NCBI GenBank assembly: GCA_037576215.1
Contig: JBANDB010000001.1
Span: forward strand, 7,626,001-7,690,000
Reading direction: 5' to 3'
Length of the DNA: 64,000 nucleotides
Source: Armillaria gallica
Taxonomy: Eukaryota > Basidiomycota > Agaricomycetes > Agaricales > Physalacriaceae
Under the pieces are notes generated by a model. It did not search any database. It had not been told where the DNA came from and worked only from the letters and a program-made list of their open reading frames with translations. Below are positions 44,090 through 54,759 of this stretch, one piece after another. Each line of letters starts with the position of its first letter. The stretch's first letter is position 1. A program made the position numbers and the translations under genes.

Positions 44090-46400
44090 TCTGTATGGTT
44101 TGCTCTTATCTGATATCTAGTACGGAAAAAATGCCTTTTGGCTGTTCGTGGTACCCGCAGTATCAAATCGCTAAACTTCTGGTTTCAGGAATCAGGACGT
44201 CGTTCTTGGAAATGTCATGAATAAAATCCGTAGCCCAAGGTACACGGGGAGAATGTTTCATATGTTTTGCTGTTTAATTTGTTGCTGGTTTGCTGAGCAA
44301 TCCTTTTGGCAACAGATTGTAGTACCCTCGAGTTTGGGGTTATACATGTAGAGCCTAGGCTCAGGCTTTCATGGCGAGTGTCGGCGGCCCTGAAGTCGAA
44401 GCCACAAGCAAGTTGTTAGCTTGCTACTGCGCGTCGACCTTGTGGTTCGCGTGTAGTAGTCATATCTCCGAAGGCGCACATGCCATCTTCAGGGCTGGTG
44501 CTTTTTCGTTTGACTGTACGTCGAATTCTCGACCTTAAAAGCTGTGTCAGAACGGAAGAGGTAACGACCGTCGAGATTTCCATGATGCTTGACGCGTGTT
44601 CTTTTCTGTTTTCTGTAGGACTTATGCATGTGCCTCCACGGTATAAATGCCTTCCCGGTGTTTTCATTGGGAATAAACCAATTTTACGTGTCGAAATACC
44701 CGACTCCTTAGGGTTTTCTGATCTTTGATACCTGGCCGCTTATCATATTCTCCTCCACATATACAAACGCCAGTCTTCACTTCTCTTATCATCAACACTT
44801 GAATTGATCTTGATTTCCTGGCAATTTCCTAGGCCGTCCAGCCTCTTCGGAATGGTGTGGTTCGCGAAGGGATTCTCTTTCGCTTTATTGACAGATTATC
44901 AAGTTCCGGTTTTTGGTAACAGAGCAAGGCACACTGCGGTGAATGATTTGGGCCCAGATTGTGAAAGAAGACCACGTCGCAAGCTGCAGGATTAGTAGCG
45001 GTGCCGAACGCGGCATGTCCGGTGATAGCCGCAATTTTGGTTGCGCACTAGCGCCTTGAGCTTGGTCTTTGATGACGATGACGACGAGCCCTAACGACAC
45101 TCCCCGCCCTTCCACTGACAATCGTTTGCCACGTCAATATTATTATCAACGCTCTTCCTAGCAGATCTCCCGGCTCATCCATCTCGCCACATTGTACAAG
45201 AATATGCCGAGTCTGGATGCAACACAACTTACGAGGAACTGTCAATGGTGAAGATGTCAGTTTCGTTCTCTCCTTCTTTGTTCCCTTTCGACTAACAATT
45301 GATTAGTGACCTGGAATGCTTCTCGGCGGTGTGATGACTGGTTGCGTGTTCCTTTGTGGCGGGTACTAATGGTGCGTGTTTGTCGAGTGGAACGAAAGGG
45401 GCCTAGTGATCGTTGCTACTTCTGGGAGCTTTCGGGATGTACGCTTGTCCTAAATGTCAATACCTGTTTACCGTCCTAATCAATCGAGATGCTAAGACTG
45501 AAACGATCTGAAATTAGTATAAAGCATGTTCTTCGGGCTGATAATCGCTGAGAGCATCCCGCAAAAGCTGAGGCTTGCCATGCCGAGAGTCTGCTGCCTC
45601 CGCCGCCGCTCTGTATCTTTGGTCTCAGATCGCATCTTCCCCTTCGCTTCCAGTACTGACCCTAGTGGCTTGGTTTACGTGGCATCGAGCTTATTTGGAC
45701 ACACTTCGTGATGATCTACTGGTAGAAGAGCTCGATAGACCTTTCGCGTGTATGGTACACTCTGAATCGGTACAAGACTCTGTTACCTATTGCCGACGTT
45801 CTATGTAGGTTTCGTCAGTTCTGTTACTGACCGACTGGCTACCCCCCTCACACTTATTTCGCTGTTTAAACGAACGCAATCAACGACCCCAGTTTTCCCG
45901 GTGCTTTTGCAAGGACGAGTCCTCGTGTAGATACGCCGAGAAAGGCCATGAGTCTAGCTTCTGATCCTTAAGCCGCAGAGCACGATCCAAGAACAGGCGT
46001 ATTTCCCGTACTTTGTTTACACACCGTCCTATGCAAAGAATATGACAGCGACACCGATGGAAATCCTAACAAGTGACTGTTAAGACCGATCGGTCCATGC
46101 TCTCTCTCCCAATTTCTAGCAGCCGCGGTTAGTCTTGTTCAACATATTACGTAATTTTTTAAGAATCCGACGCAATGCAGGCTTTCACCCGAGAACAGAG
46201 TAAGAATCGGCGCATATTGCGAGAAAAAGGTAGACTAAAGGCCCGACATGACGGTAGGAATCCTAGAGAAAGTAGAGAAGAAGCCGAAAACGGTGTGTAT
46301 GTAGGTAGTCAGAAGCTGTAAGTAAATAGGTTTTCAAGAAATGCTGTCAGTTATGGTCCGTTCGAAATTCGTATCGACTCTTCTTATTCACTCAAAGTGA
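44090..46400. other. no clear gene; one small decayed family member
   Basis: Short frames on both strands without recognised motifs, except 44890-45060 listed separately. Confidence 0.35.
44890..45060 (-). pseudogene. fragment of an unrecognised gene shared with 50.4-50.7 kb
   Basis: The minus-strand frame TGHAAFGTATNPAAC and the DNA word GGCATGTCCGGT match the sequence around 50590, where the frame reads MPVFGTATDAAVSFANFAT. About 100 bp are clearly related. Family unknown. Confidence 0.4.
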
Positions 46401-46409
46401 AGCGCGATT

Positions 46410-48066
46410 TTAGCAGTCAAGATTTGCCGAGGGAATGTCAATAACTTTCGATGCTTTCCGTCTCGCTATCCGTATGCGAAGTCGACCACGTTGAGCCCAT
46501 GCATTAGCAGTGCTCCAAATGCGACGGATAAAAAAACGCAACACGTTCACTACAAGCTCGTTGAATATGATTTCATCAGACAGTTGATGAAAGTGCACCT
46601 AATTCGTCCCAAGTGAACGCTTTACGAGACGGATCATGTGGGTCCGCGAACAAGTAGATGCCAACCATTGTCACGGCCTACCATATGTCAATAAATATTT
46701 GGATGAGAGATATTCCATGCACGTACGCAGATCGACAGAAGGACGAGGCATGGTAGTAGCCCAACAAGATCTGTGTCAGAGAGAGGTAAGTTAGCTGATG
46801 GCCATCAATATGAAGCAAGGCGTACCGAGAACATCACCTGGAGTTGAGATTCGTATCAACGCCCTGTAGAGGAAAATAATTGACGCACCAAAACCGTCGG
46901 GAGCGCCGGGCATGGTGGATCGTAGTTGGGTGAAGGCGAACACAGTCCCGATTGGGACTACAACGATCTCGTTCCGTTGTCGGAAGCCAAAGAGTACGGT
47001 TGTGATCATTATGAGGCAAATCATGACAGTGACCATCCCTATCGATATAAAGAATGTGCATGAGCTCAGAAAATCTACGGAGTATAAGAGGAAAACTGAA
47101 CAGAATGTGACGGCGATGACCAGACAGTATCCGATAACAAAGGCGCTGCGTTGGAGGGTTACAGATGCATGAATCATTTCTTCTGTAAGGTTCTTGGACG
47201 CAAGGTAGGTGGGGTCTGACCCTATATTGTTAGTTGCAATTTTGAGGTTGCTCAAAGAAGTTCCGTCAGGTGGTCAATGAGAAGGGAAGAGAACGCTTAC
47301 GCAATGAGTCGAGATGCTGAATTAAGGACTAAGGAGACAGGCTTGTTTGTCAATGCCTCTTGAGCAAACACGACTATTAGCGACTCGTAACTGACACATC
47401 GGTGGATAAAGTCAGACAAGTAACACGACTGTAACACCGTCGTACCTGTCAAATGGGTAGTCGGCCAAAGTTCCGTGGCTGATTAACAAGTCCTTGTGAA
47501 AATAGTTCCACACTGGGTAGATGTTCAGCTCCATGCGGAATGTGGCAAAGTTGTTCAGAGGGTCAGCTTTGGCGGTAGCGTTCAGTATGAAGATAGGGTC
47601 TGTGGGTCTGTTGTTACTGGCGGGACGGTCGCCATGTCTGTCATCTGAAGGAGACAAATTTCTCCAAAACGGATATTCATATGGTACATTCTTAAGAGCC
47701 ATAGACGAAAGGCTCACGTGTTAACGAAGAAGTTAACTTCTGTGCAATTAACTTTGCAGGTATCCCACCCAGCCCACTCCACAAGCATGGTAGAATGAAG
47801 AATATCGGCTGAGACCAGGTCAGCGTGGAGAATGATCTTCAAGTATGATGAGCGGTGCATGATAGTGCGAGAAGTCTTACAGTTCTATTTCCGTCCCCTG
47901 TATCCTCCGGCGGAAGTGTCATATTAGAGCGGTCTCTGGTCCAGGCGCATAGCAGCATGAGGGTAACGCATAAGGTCGGAACAATGATGACAAATGAGAG
48001 AGAGGTGATGAAGCAGCAGAGACTTCTTGACGCCCTTCGATGGTTCGTCATTTGTTCGGAGGACAT
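46410..48066 (-). CDS. DUF4436 family membrane protein, copy D
   Basis: Start MSSEQMTNHRRASRSLCCF at 48066, very like copy A. Then a transmembrane segment, an NRPTDPIFILNAT exon, a YPFDRY exon, a LVLNSASRLIA exon, a LTEEMIHASV exon leading into a transmembrane segment, FAFTQLRSTMPGAPDGFG, and the TFTWDELG-type exon with a GTGCAC donor. The last intron lacks an AG at the position used in copy C, and an upstream AG would end the protein after about 15 residues. The old tail remains open to a stop at 46410. CpG is well kept, unlike copy B. Confidence 0.65.
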
Positions 48067-48339
48067 GCGTCGGAGCAGAGAATGAGCTAGGGAGGCTTGA
48101 AGAAGATAAGAGGTGCAAATCAAGACTTTATAGGTACATGTATTAGAGGATGATGTAATGTATAGCATTTTCTTCGTGGCGGTCGAATATTTTGTTTTTT
48201 CAGGTGCATATAATGTAATCATCATCTTGCATGAGGTCTTTGGGAGGCCACTCCGGGAAGAAACATGAGATGTAGAATTAAAGCACCGCATTAGTTTGCT
48301 TCCGATATGATGAGTACGGAATTGCACTCCCACAGGGAC

Positions 48340-49640
48340 AGCAATGCAAATTAACGGAAGAGGTAGGCTGTAAGATACCCGCTGAGATGTCGTTATATTT
48401 TGTAGGGTTGAAGTCCTTGAGGGTGCTGATACTGCGGGAATTTTTAGCGCGCTAGAAAACCCTGAGTCAGATCATCAAAGCAGAAATGAATAGGATCTAT
48501 GGAATAAGTAAATGTGAGTTCCATACCGCAAGGTCCCGGCAAAATAGCAGGGGTTCAATGCTGACGAGACATTTTTAGTCAGTAGTTAGAGCTCGAAACT
48601 TTTACAATGTGGATCGTGGAGAACAAAAGGCTGATGATCCTGAGTCCCTATTTGATATATAGATGCCAGCGAGAGTGGCTGGTCATTGAACCTTACTTGA
48701 TTTGTATTGGTGCATCATTCACTATTAAAAGTTCCGGGGAATAATGAGTGGTCTGAAAAACAAGGGAGTCCTGATGACACGGCGCTTATCATAAACAGGA
48801 GAAGCCAAGGCAAGGGGAGACGACAAGGGACGCCACTCAGCGTGGGCATGGAAGGCTGGCATCGCTGTGGTAATCAAGGCTGTGGATCGTCAATAAGTTA
48901 TCACCGTAATGTATGGTCCTGGATCACACGACTAGAGCGCCAATTATTATCACCAGTATTCTTGCGCATGACCTCCCAGAGAAGTAGGTGATTCGGCAAA
49001 TATCTGCGACGCACTTCGAAGATCAGCCCAAATTCCATTAAACGAGAGCAGTGTAGTAGATCCAAGGAGTAGAATCATCCTGGAACATTGAAAATTTGAT
49101 TGCGGTAAGCAAAGTCATGATCATAATCGTTACAAGGCACTGTATTATTAAGGGCATCCTAGGCACATGTACGGGGCCGCTCCCTGTCCACGTTCGCCGT
49201 TGCTCCGGTACTACGAGGCTCTACAGACCCTCCCGTAGTCGTCGATAGTTCATGCGTTACGCATAACAACCACAACCACAGCTACAACCCCAACCAATAA
49301 TTTTCATCTTCTATCATTCACCTCTGACTACTGGTTCATTTTCATGTCAATTTGACTTTCAACCTCCGGAGACTCCATGTGAAACCCTCCATTTTGCGCG
49401 CGGCACTAGGAACGAGAGATCGGTCTTTGCGAGCGGGTGTTGATTGATCCATTGTCGTAACTGTGAGTGGCGCTCCGTTCCATAAAGAAATACAGAGTTG
49501 ATCCATTATTGAGGATCGAAGCAAGTTTTCTTGGGCACAGTGTCCTTCAAAGGTGGGAAGGGGTAGAGGCAATTCATGCCCGTTGTTCCCATCTTGATGT
49601 CGAGAATTGAGATAACGAGGTTGGCCCAGCTAGTGGGGAC
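48340..49640. other. no recognisable gene
   Basis: Short frames on both strands with no family motif. Nothing supportable. Confidence 0.35.
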
Positions 49641-49643
49641 GAC

Positions 49644-49928
49644 TCAGACGATTCCATTGAGTGTGAAAGGCATACTAGCCGTAAGTGATATCCGGACACG
49701 GAGTTCGGCGGTGTAAGGTTTTACCAGCTCGATTACCAGCTCGAGTTCCGAAGACATTTCCGAACCATCCAGAGCGTTTGTCAAGTATCTCGTATCCGAG
49801 CTGTACGGAGCGAATGCGCTGTCCGAATCCATTGGTTTCTGGCTGGAAATATTGGTAAAGTTATCCCTGAGGGAATATCTGGTGCGGAGTGATAGACTTA
49901 GACTTACGTTAATGACGGATGTCGACAT
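49644..49928 (-). other. open frame of unknown identity
   Basis: A 94-aa minus-strand frame with regular hydrophobic spacing and a possible intron between RDNF and TNISSQ. No family recognised. It may be the downstream exon of the 50418-50696 piece. Confidence 0.25.
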
Positions 49929-50417
49929 CGTTCTTTATGACGTCGACTCATCGATGATCTGAGAGTATCACACTATTAGCCGAGAAACAAGAGAAAAACA
50001 ATGGAGTGGATGTAAGGCCAGTTTTTGAGAGGAGTTCGTGCGCAGGAAATGGTTCATAGGTAAAAGTTCGTCAATTGTGCCAAGGTTTATCTGCCTAGAG
50101 GCTAAAATCTTAAGAGTATGCCGGCGCGAAGTAAACTATGAAATGCACGTGGCATGCTACATGTGAGCGCTTAGGGCAGGGGAAAGAGTCCCGTCGGACG
50201 TGACCGGTGTCCTATTGCACGAATTACCTCCACCAGGATGAAACTGAAGGAGACATCGATATTTACCTGGTCTCTGTCTCTCCCTCTCATAGCTACTGGG
50301 ACTGTCACTGACACCCTCAACAGGTATTTCCGCAACGAAAGCCGGCTCAAAATTTAGATCCTCTTATCGTCGAATCTTCAGTGAATTCCTTTGGCCGTCA
50401 GCTTGGAATGGCAGAAT

Positions 50418-50696
50418 TCACGAGGTAATTCTCCAAGGAATTATGGACGGTTTGATGGGATCTGACTTTGGGTTTATTCCCAGAGAAAAAGGACATCGTA
50501 GAGCATGATCTGGAGCACGAGGGGCGCAGGTGGCGAAATTGGCGAAAGAGACTGCCGCATCAGTGGCAGTGCCAAAAACCGGCATGTCCGGTCGATGGCC
50601 GCCATTTTGCAGTCTTTGACGACAACATTTAACTAGCTTGCTGCTCGCATTAATTGCAACGTCCCCCGGCCAATCGCCCAACTCCTCTTCAATCAC
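50418..50696 (-). pseudogene. unrecognised gene fragment, second copy
   Basis: A 92-aa minus-strand frame containing PDMPVFGTATDAAVSFANF and a Cys-containing C-terminal part. Related to 44890-45060. No known family recalled. Whether it is part of a functional gene is unclear. Confidence 0.3.
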
Positions 50697-50769
50697 AGTC
50701 CCGCCACGATCTCACCTTAACTGCGTACCCACTCTACTTCTTCAGTGACATCCTCAGTAACGGACACAT

Positions 50770-51831
50770 AGAATTCTGCGTTTGCGTTTGCGTGCGTGCG
50801 TTTGCGTTTTCACCCATGCGTTTGTCACGTCTGCGTGAGCGTGACATAGATGCGTTTGTTGGGCGTCTTGTGCATTTGGGCTTACAGACACCTGTAAAAT
50901 CACTTCATTAGCTACAGTGTAAGTAATACTTACTGCCTATCATATCTATACCCAGTATGACATTGACACCAGCCATAATTAACTTTCTTCCTCATGGCAG
51001 TGTCTCTGTACAGCTGAGTCCATTAATGTTCAAGCTGGTATTTTAAATGTAAGAGCATCTGGAGATTTTGAGCAGTGTTAGTGGCCATTAAGTATGATAA
51101 CCTTCAGTAAAAACCACAGTACCATTACCATTCTGTTCAGGAACAAGCTGAAGAAACCAAGAAGACACTGGACCAAATCCTGGCTCAAAAACGAACACTT
51201 GAAAGCAACCTGGCTATGCATGACAAGAATACATCATAGAGATAAAATACCTGCCTAGAGTGACCGACTAGAAGCAATTACGGGAGGGAGAAATAGAAGC
51301 GATCATAAGTCAACTAGTTCAACTCGGACTTGAACGCATCAAACGCACCGAACGCAGGTTTGTCACATAACTGTCACACACTTGCGTTTAATTTCGGACG
51401 CATGCGTTTCCAAAAGGAACGCATGCGTGACTTATTTCTTAGGGGCGTGAGTCTTTGCGTTGATTTTAGAGGTGCCTGATTTACTCAAAGTCGAGAAAAA
51501 CGAAGGGATCACAAGTAATTCAGCATCAAACGGTACTATAATCGTTGTGAGACAAAAACTGACTAACATGCATGCATTTATAGCCTTTATAGATGATTCC
51601 CCTCCGTTCTTAAGTCATAATAAGTCATGGTGATATTTCCAGGAAACTCAGAAAAGTAAGTCATTTTTCAACAGAAAATATAATTAACCGGTATCGTTGA
51701 AAGACACTGGCTATCAGGATACAGTGCATCTAAATGCGTCGATGGGCCCACAAACGTATGCAAGTTGAACTCATGCAAACGCAGCCGAACGCAGTTGAAC
51801 GCATGCACGCAGATGTCGAATGCAGAATTCT
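50770..51831. mobile_element. TGCGTT/AACGCA-rich element or back-to-back pair
   Basis: The left end AGAATTCTGCG is followed by a cluster of GCGTTT repeats. The right end has a cluster of AACGCA repeats and finishes GCAGAATTCT, so the ends are inverted. In the middle (51329-51427) lie an AACGCA cluster, a TGCGTTT, and a near-perfect palindrome built on ACGCATGCGT. This suggests either one element with an inverted centre or two elements end to end. No transposase is seen. Subterminal arrays of a short CpG motif are known from some DNA transposons, but I cannot assign a family. Confidence 0.5.
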
Positions 51832-52715
51832 CTTGGCCCCTCAATAACGATGGACTCTCTGTCACGGTGAAAGTGCCGATGACGAGATCACCCTCTAAAA
51901 CGAGATCGGCCTCACCCTCGATGCCCCCAGCTGAAGATGTGGAGGTCGTTGGTGGCGGTAAATCACTGACAATAGAGAAGTCGGAGAAACAAAATCAGCT
52001 GGAGGGACAGCCAGAGAAGGGGAATATGAAAGTTTGGTACAAGAACATTCCGAGTCCGGACGCGATTACTGCTAGGCTCGCTATCAAGACCTGCGCGCTG
52101 AGCATTGGCTCGATGAAGAGAGCGCGCTGCAATATCTTTGGTACGTTTCTTATACTATGCCCTACCAATCTACTTTGTTTTAGGACGATACCACGATACC
52201 AAAGTCAAATTCCCCTACACTCGTGCCGCAACAGACGGTACTCTCTCACACTTGGCTGAATCCAATGATTATGAAGCCGACCTTACCGTCATTTTCGAGT
52301 TCAACACCGCCGAAGACTTTTACCGGTATTTCAACTGACTCACCTGGAAGCTCTCAAATCACCATCTCTTCAAGTCGGGTATCAATTCCATGTGTGAGGA
52401 TGATGCGAATGGCGGCAAGTGGGTATTGACAATGAAGAATACCCCTTGGTTGCTAGATCAGTGCTGGCGCAGGCTCGCCATGGCCTTGGTGGGCGAAGAG
52501 CTTGAGGAGGGCAATGAGATTGCGGAGCGGCATTCAGTCTTAGGAGCAAGGTTGATAGGATACAGGTTGGGACAAGGAGCAAGGACGATGTGGAGAGGCT
52601 GAATAGCATTGGTAAGAAGCTCATCAAGCTTGTCAACGGCTCGGAGCCAGATGGGATTGGACTGGAATTTCGGTATAATGCGGATGATAGGCCTCAGCCG
52701 AACAAGTTTACTTGA
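51832..52715 (+). pseudogene. eIF4E-type cap-binding protein pseudogene
   Basis: After an acidic N-terminal part come VKFPYTRAATDGTLSHLAES, YEADLTVIFEFNTAEDFYRY, an in-frame stop where FNWL is expected, HLFKSGINSMCEDDANGGKW (a key Trp of the MWED motif is Cys), CWRRLAMALVGEELEEGNEI, a frameshift, then KDDVERLNSIGKKLIKL and GIGLEFRYNADDRPQPNKF. This is the order of the eIF4E cap-binding fold. An intron remains near 52140-52185, so it is not a retrocopy. The stop, the frameshift and the lost Trp make it non-functional. Confidence 0.8.
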
Positions 52716-53198
52716 TACAGATGATGCCTCAGACGGGTTATCACAAGTATGAATCACAACAGTTGCCTGTTCCGAATGCAGTTGTTTTTGGAGGGGTTGT
52801 CATTGGGAAGAGTAGCGGTGCCGCTAGCCTTGAGTGGTTGTTGACGTTTAACGGAGGACCTGAATTGCATGCTGATCCACTTCCTGATTGCGACATTCTT
52901 AGGCTCTCACCTTCATGATCTTCCTGTTCTACCTTCGCTGTGCGCCGAGATGTGCTTCCATTGCGAGTGGGATGAATTACTGCATCCCTATCTACCAACC
53001 TACCGCAGTTACCATAAATTCTTGCTATGGCAGCATGATTCCGCCAGGGTGGCTGCGTGAGAGATTGATTCTTGCTTGTACATTGCGAGTAACAATCATC
53101 AGTCCAGCAACTTTTCTATTCAAGAACGATTTCGTTTCAAACTATGAGGAACATCTAGAATTTTGGGAAAGTACTTTTGACAGAACCTCTACACACAT
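52716..53198. other. no recognisable gene
   Basis: Frames on both strands but no motif I can name. Confidence 0.35.
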
Positions 53199-53928
53199 CT
53201 ACTTCCATGTATCTAGCACATGCCTCTGTTTTACCCTGCTCCAATGATTGGCAGTGTGGGGATATAGTTTGATGAACTCCCTCCTGCGGTGATGCCTGGC
53301 TTTCAAGAACGACTCTGGTATCCAACTTCCCAGCTCCCCAAGATTGCCTGCCATCACGAAGATGTTGAGAAGTTCAGTGATATCTCTGACATCTGTCGGC
53401 TGCTTTGCGTTCATGTAGTACTTTGTGGACTCTCCATGATCCATCCACACTTGGAGCTTGAGAAGTAGGAGTGGGAGGGGAAGTGTCTGGTAGTCGGACG
53501 GATGTCGACGGTGGACGATGCTCTCAGGTGGGACTCATGGGATGTTTATTATGCCTGGGAAGAGGAGATCGGCTTTGCAGCTTCGCCTGTATCCTGGGGG
53601 GGTGGTACCAGAGGACTTTGTACGTCATGTAGGGATCTTTGGGTGCGATGAGGTAGAAGCTCATGTTGGCTGTCACGACGCGGCACTTGAGCTCTTCTTG
53701 GGTGAAGCTGCATCCCAAGATGAGCATGCCGATGTCCTGTTAATGCTATCTGATTGATGTATCTGACAAGAAGAAACGACGTACATTGGGGGAGTGGCTC
53801 ATGCCATAACAGGAACATGCTACACTCCCGACTAGGCAGCATTTGAAACCGAGATTTGAGAGGGTTCTGATGGTCTCATGCATGGTGTCGAGGACTTCGT
53901 AGAGAGCAAGGGTGGTAGTGATGATCAA
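53199..53928 (-). pseudogene. nucleotidyltransferase-like protein pseudogene
   Basis: Minus strand reads ALYEVLDTMHETIRTLSNLG, CCLVGSVACSCYGMSHSPN, after a probable intron MLILGCSFTQEELKC and FYLIAPKDPYMTYKVLWYHP. It then needs a one-base shift in a run of seven C (about 53600) to continue GYRRSCKADLLFPGIINIP-stop, and later YYMNAKQPTDVRDITELLNI. The LVGSxAxxxYGxxRxxxD-like pattern resembles nucleotidyltransferase folds common as uncharacterised Agaricomycete proteins. The frameshift and stop argue for a pseudogene. Confidence 0.55.
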
Positions 53929-53929
53929 G

Positions 53930-54755
53930 ATTCTCGTTAGGCTTCGACCGAGATGGAAGGCTCAGAATTCAGACACAATCGCGTGTTGATGTCAGTTTTT
54001 GGGACTTGCAATGCTCGTATATGTAGGTGCCCTGATTGATCATCCTTTTATTGTGTGGGCTTAAGAACTCGATTACGATAGTTACTGTGTTGTCATTCTG
54101 TATGATGTAGGATAGGCTAGCAGCTGAACGTACTCTGAAAGATGTATGTGTTACCTTCCCAAATCTAATGAAATACTTCGATCTGATTTACCTGAGAATT
54201 CCTTTCTCCTTGCTGAAATCTCGTATTTCGAACAGATACGGATGCTGGAAGGTGGACTTGACAGAATCTATCAGAACACTGATTTGGCTTTGTGTGTCAC
54301 ATTCCATAACCGATGAAAATCTCAGTATGTCCTCTTCACCGAGCTAACAGGGTCAATCAAATGTCGATCGTGTTGGGATGTCCCAGAGACAAGCCTGATT
54401 AATAGAAGTTATCACATTTTGTACCACATTTCCAATGCTATGTTTTTTAGATCCTTGGGGATAGAGAGCTTGGGGGAAAAGCATCAGAAATTGAAATTGA
54501 CAGTGTGTCATGTAATGACATGTGATAGAGCATATTGACTTCCCATGCCCTTAGCCTGGCAAGCCGCTTTATTAGATACTCATGGAACTCGTATCTGTAT
54601 ATAAAGCCTGGTACCCAGGGTGAGGGTAAGCCGACTGCCAACCAATGTTACCTATTTTCAAATTCTGACCCCTTTGCCGGTGCCGGCTCTGAGTCATACT
54701 CGATGACACCATTCTAATATATGTAAATTATCTTTGCGGAATGCGATATATTACT
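53930..54755. other. no recognisable gene
   Basis: AT-rich. May include the 5' end of the following transposon. Confidence 0.35.
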
Positions 54756-54759
54756 TTCT

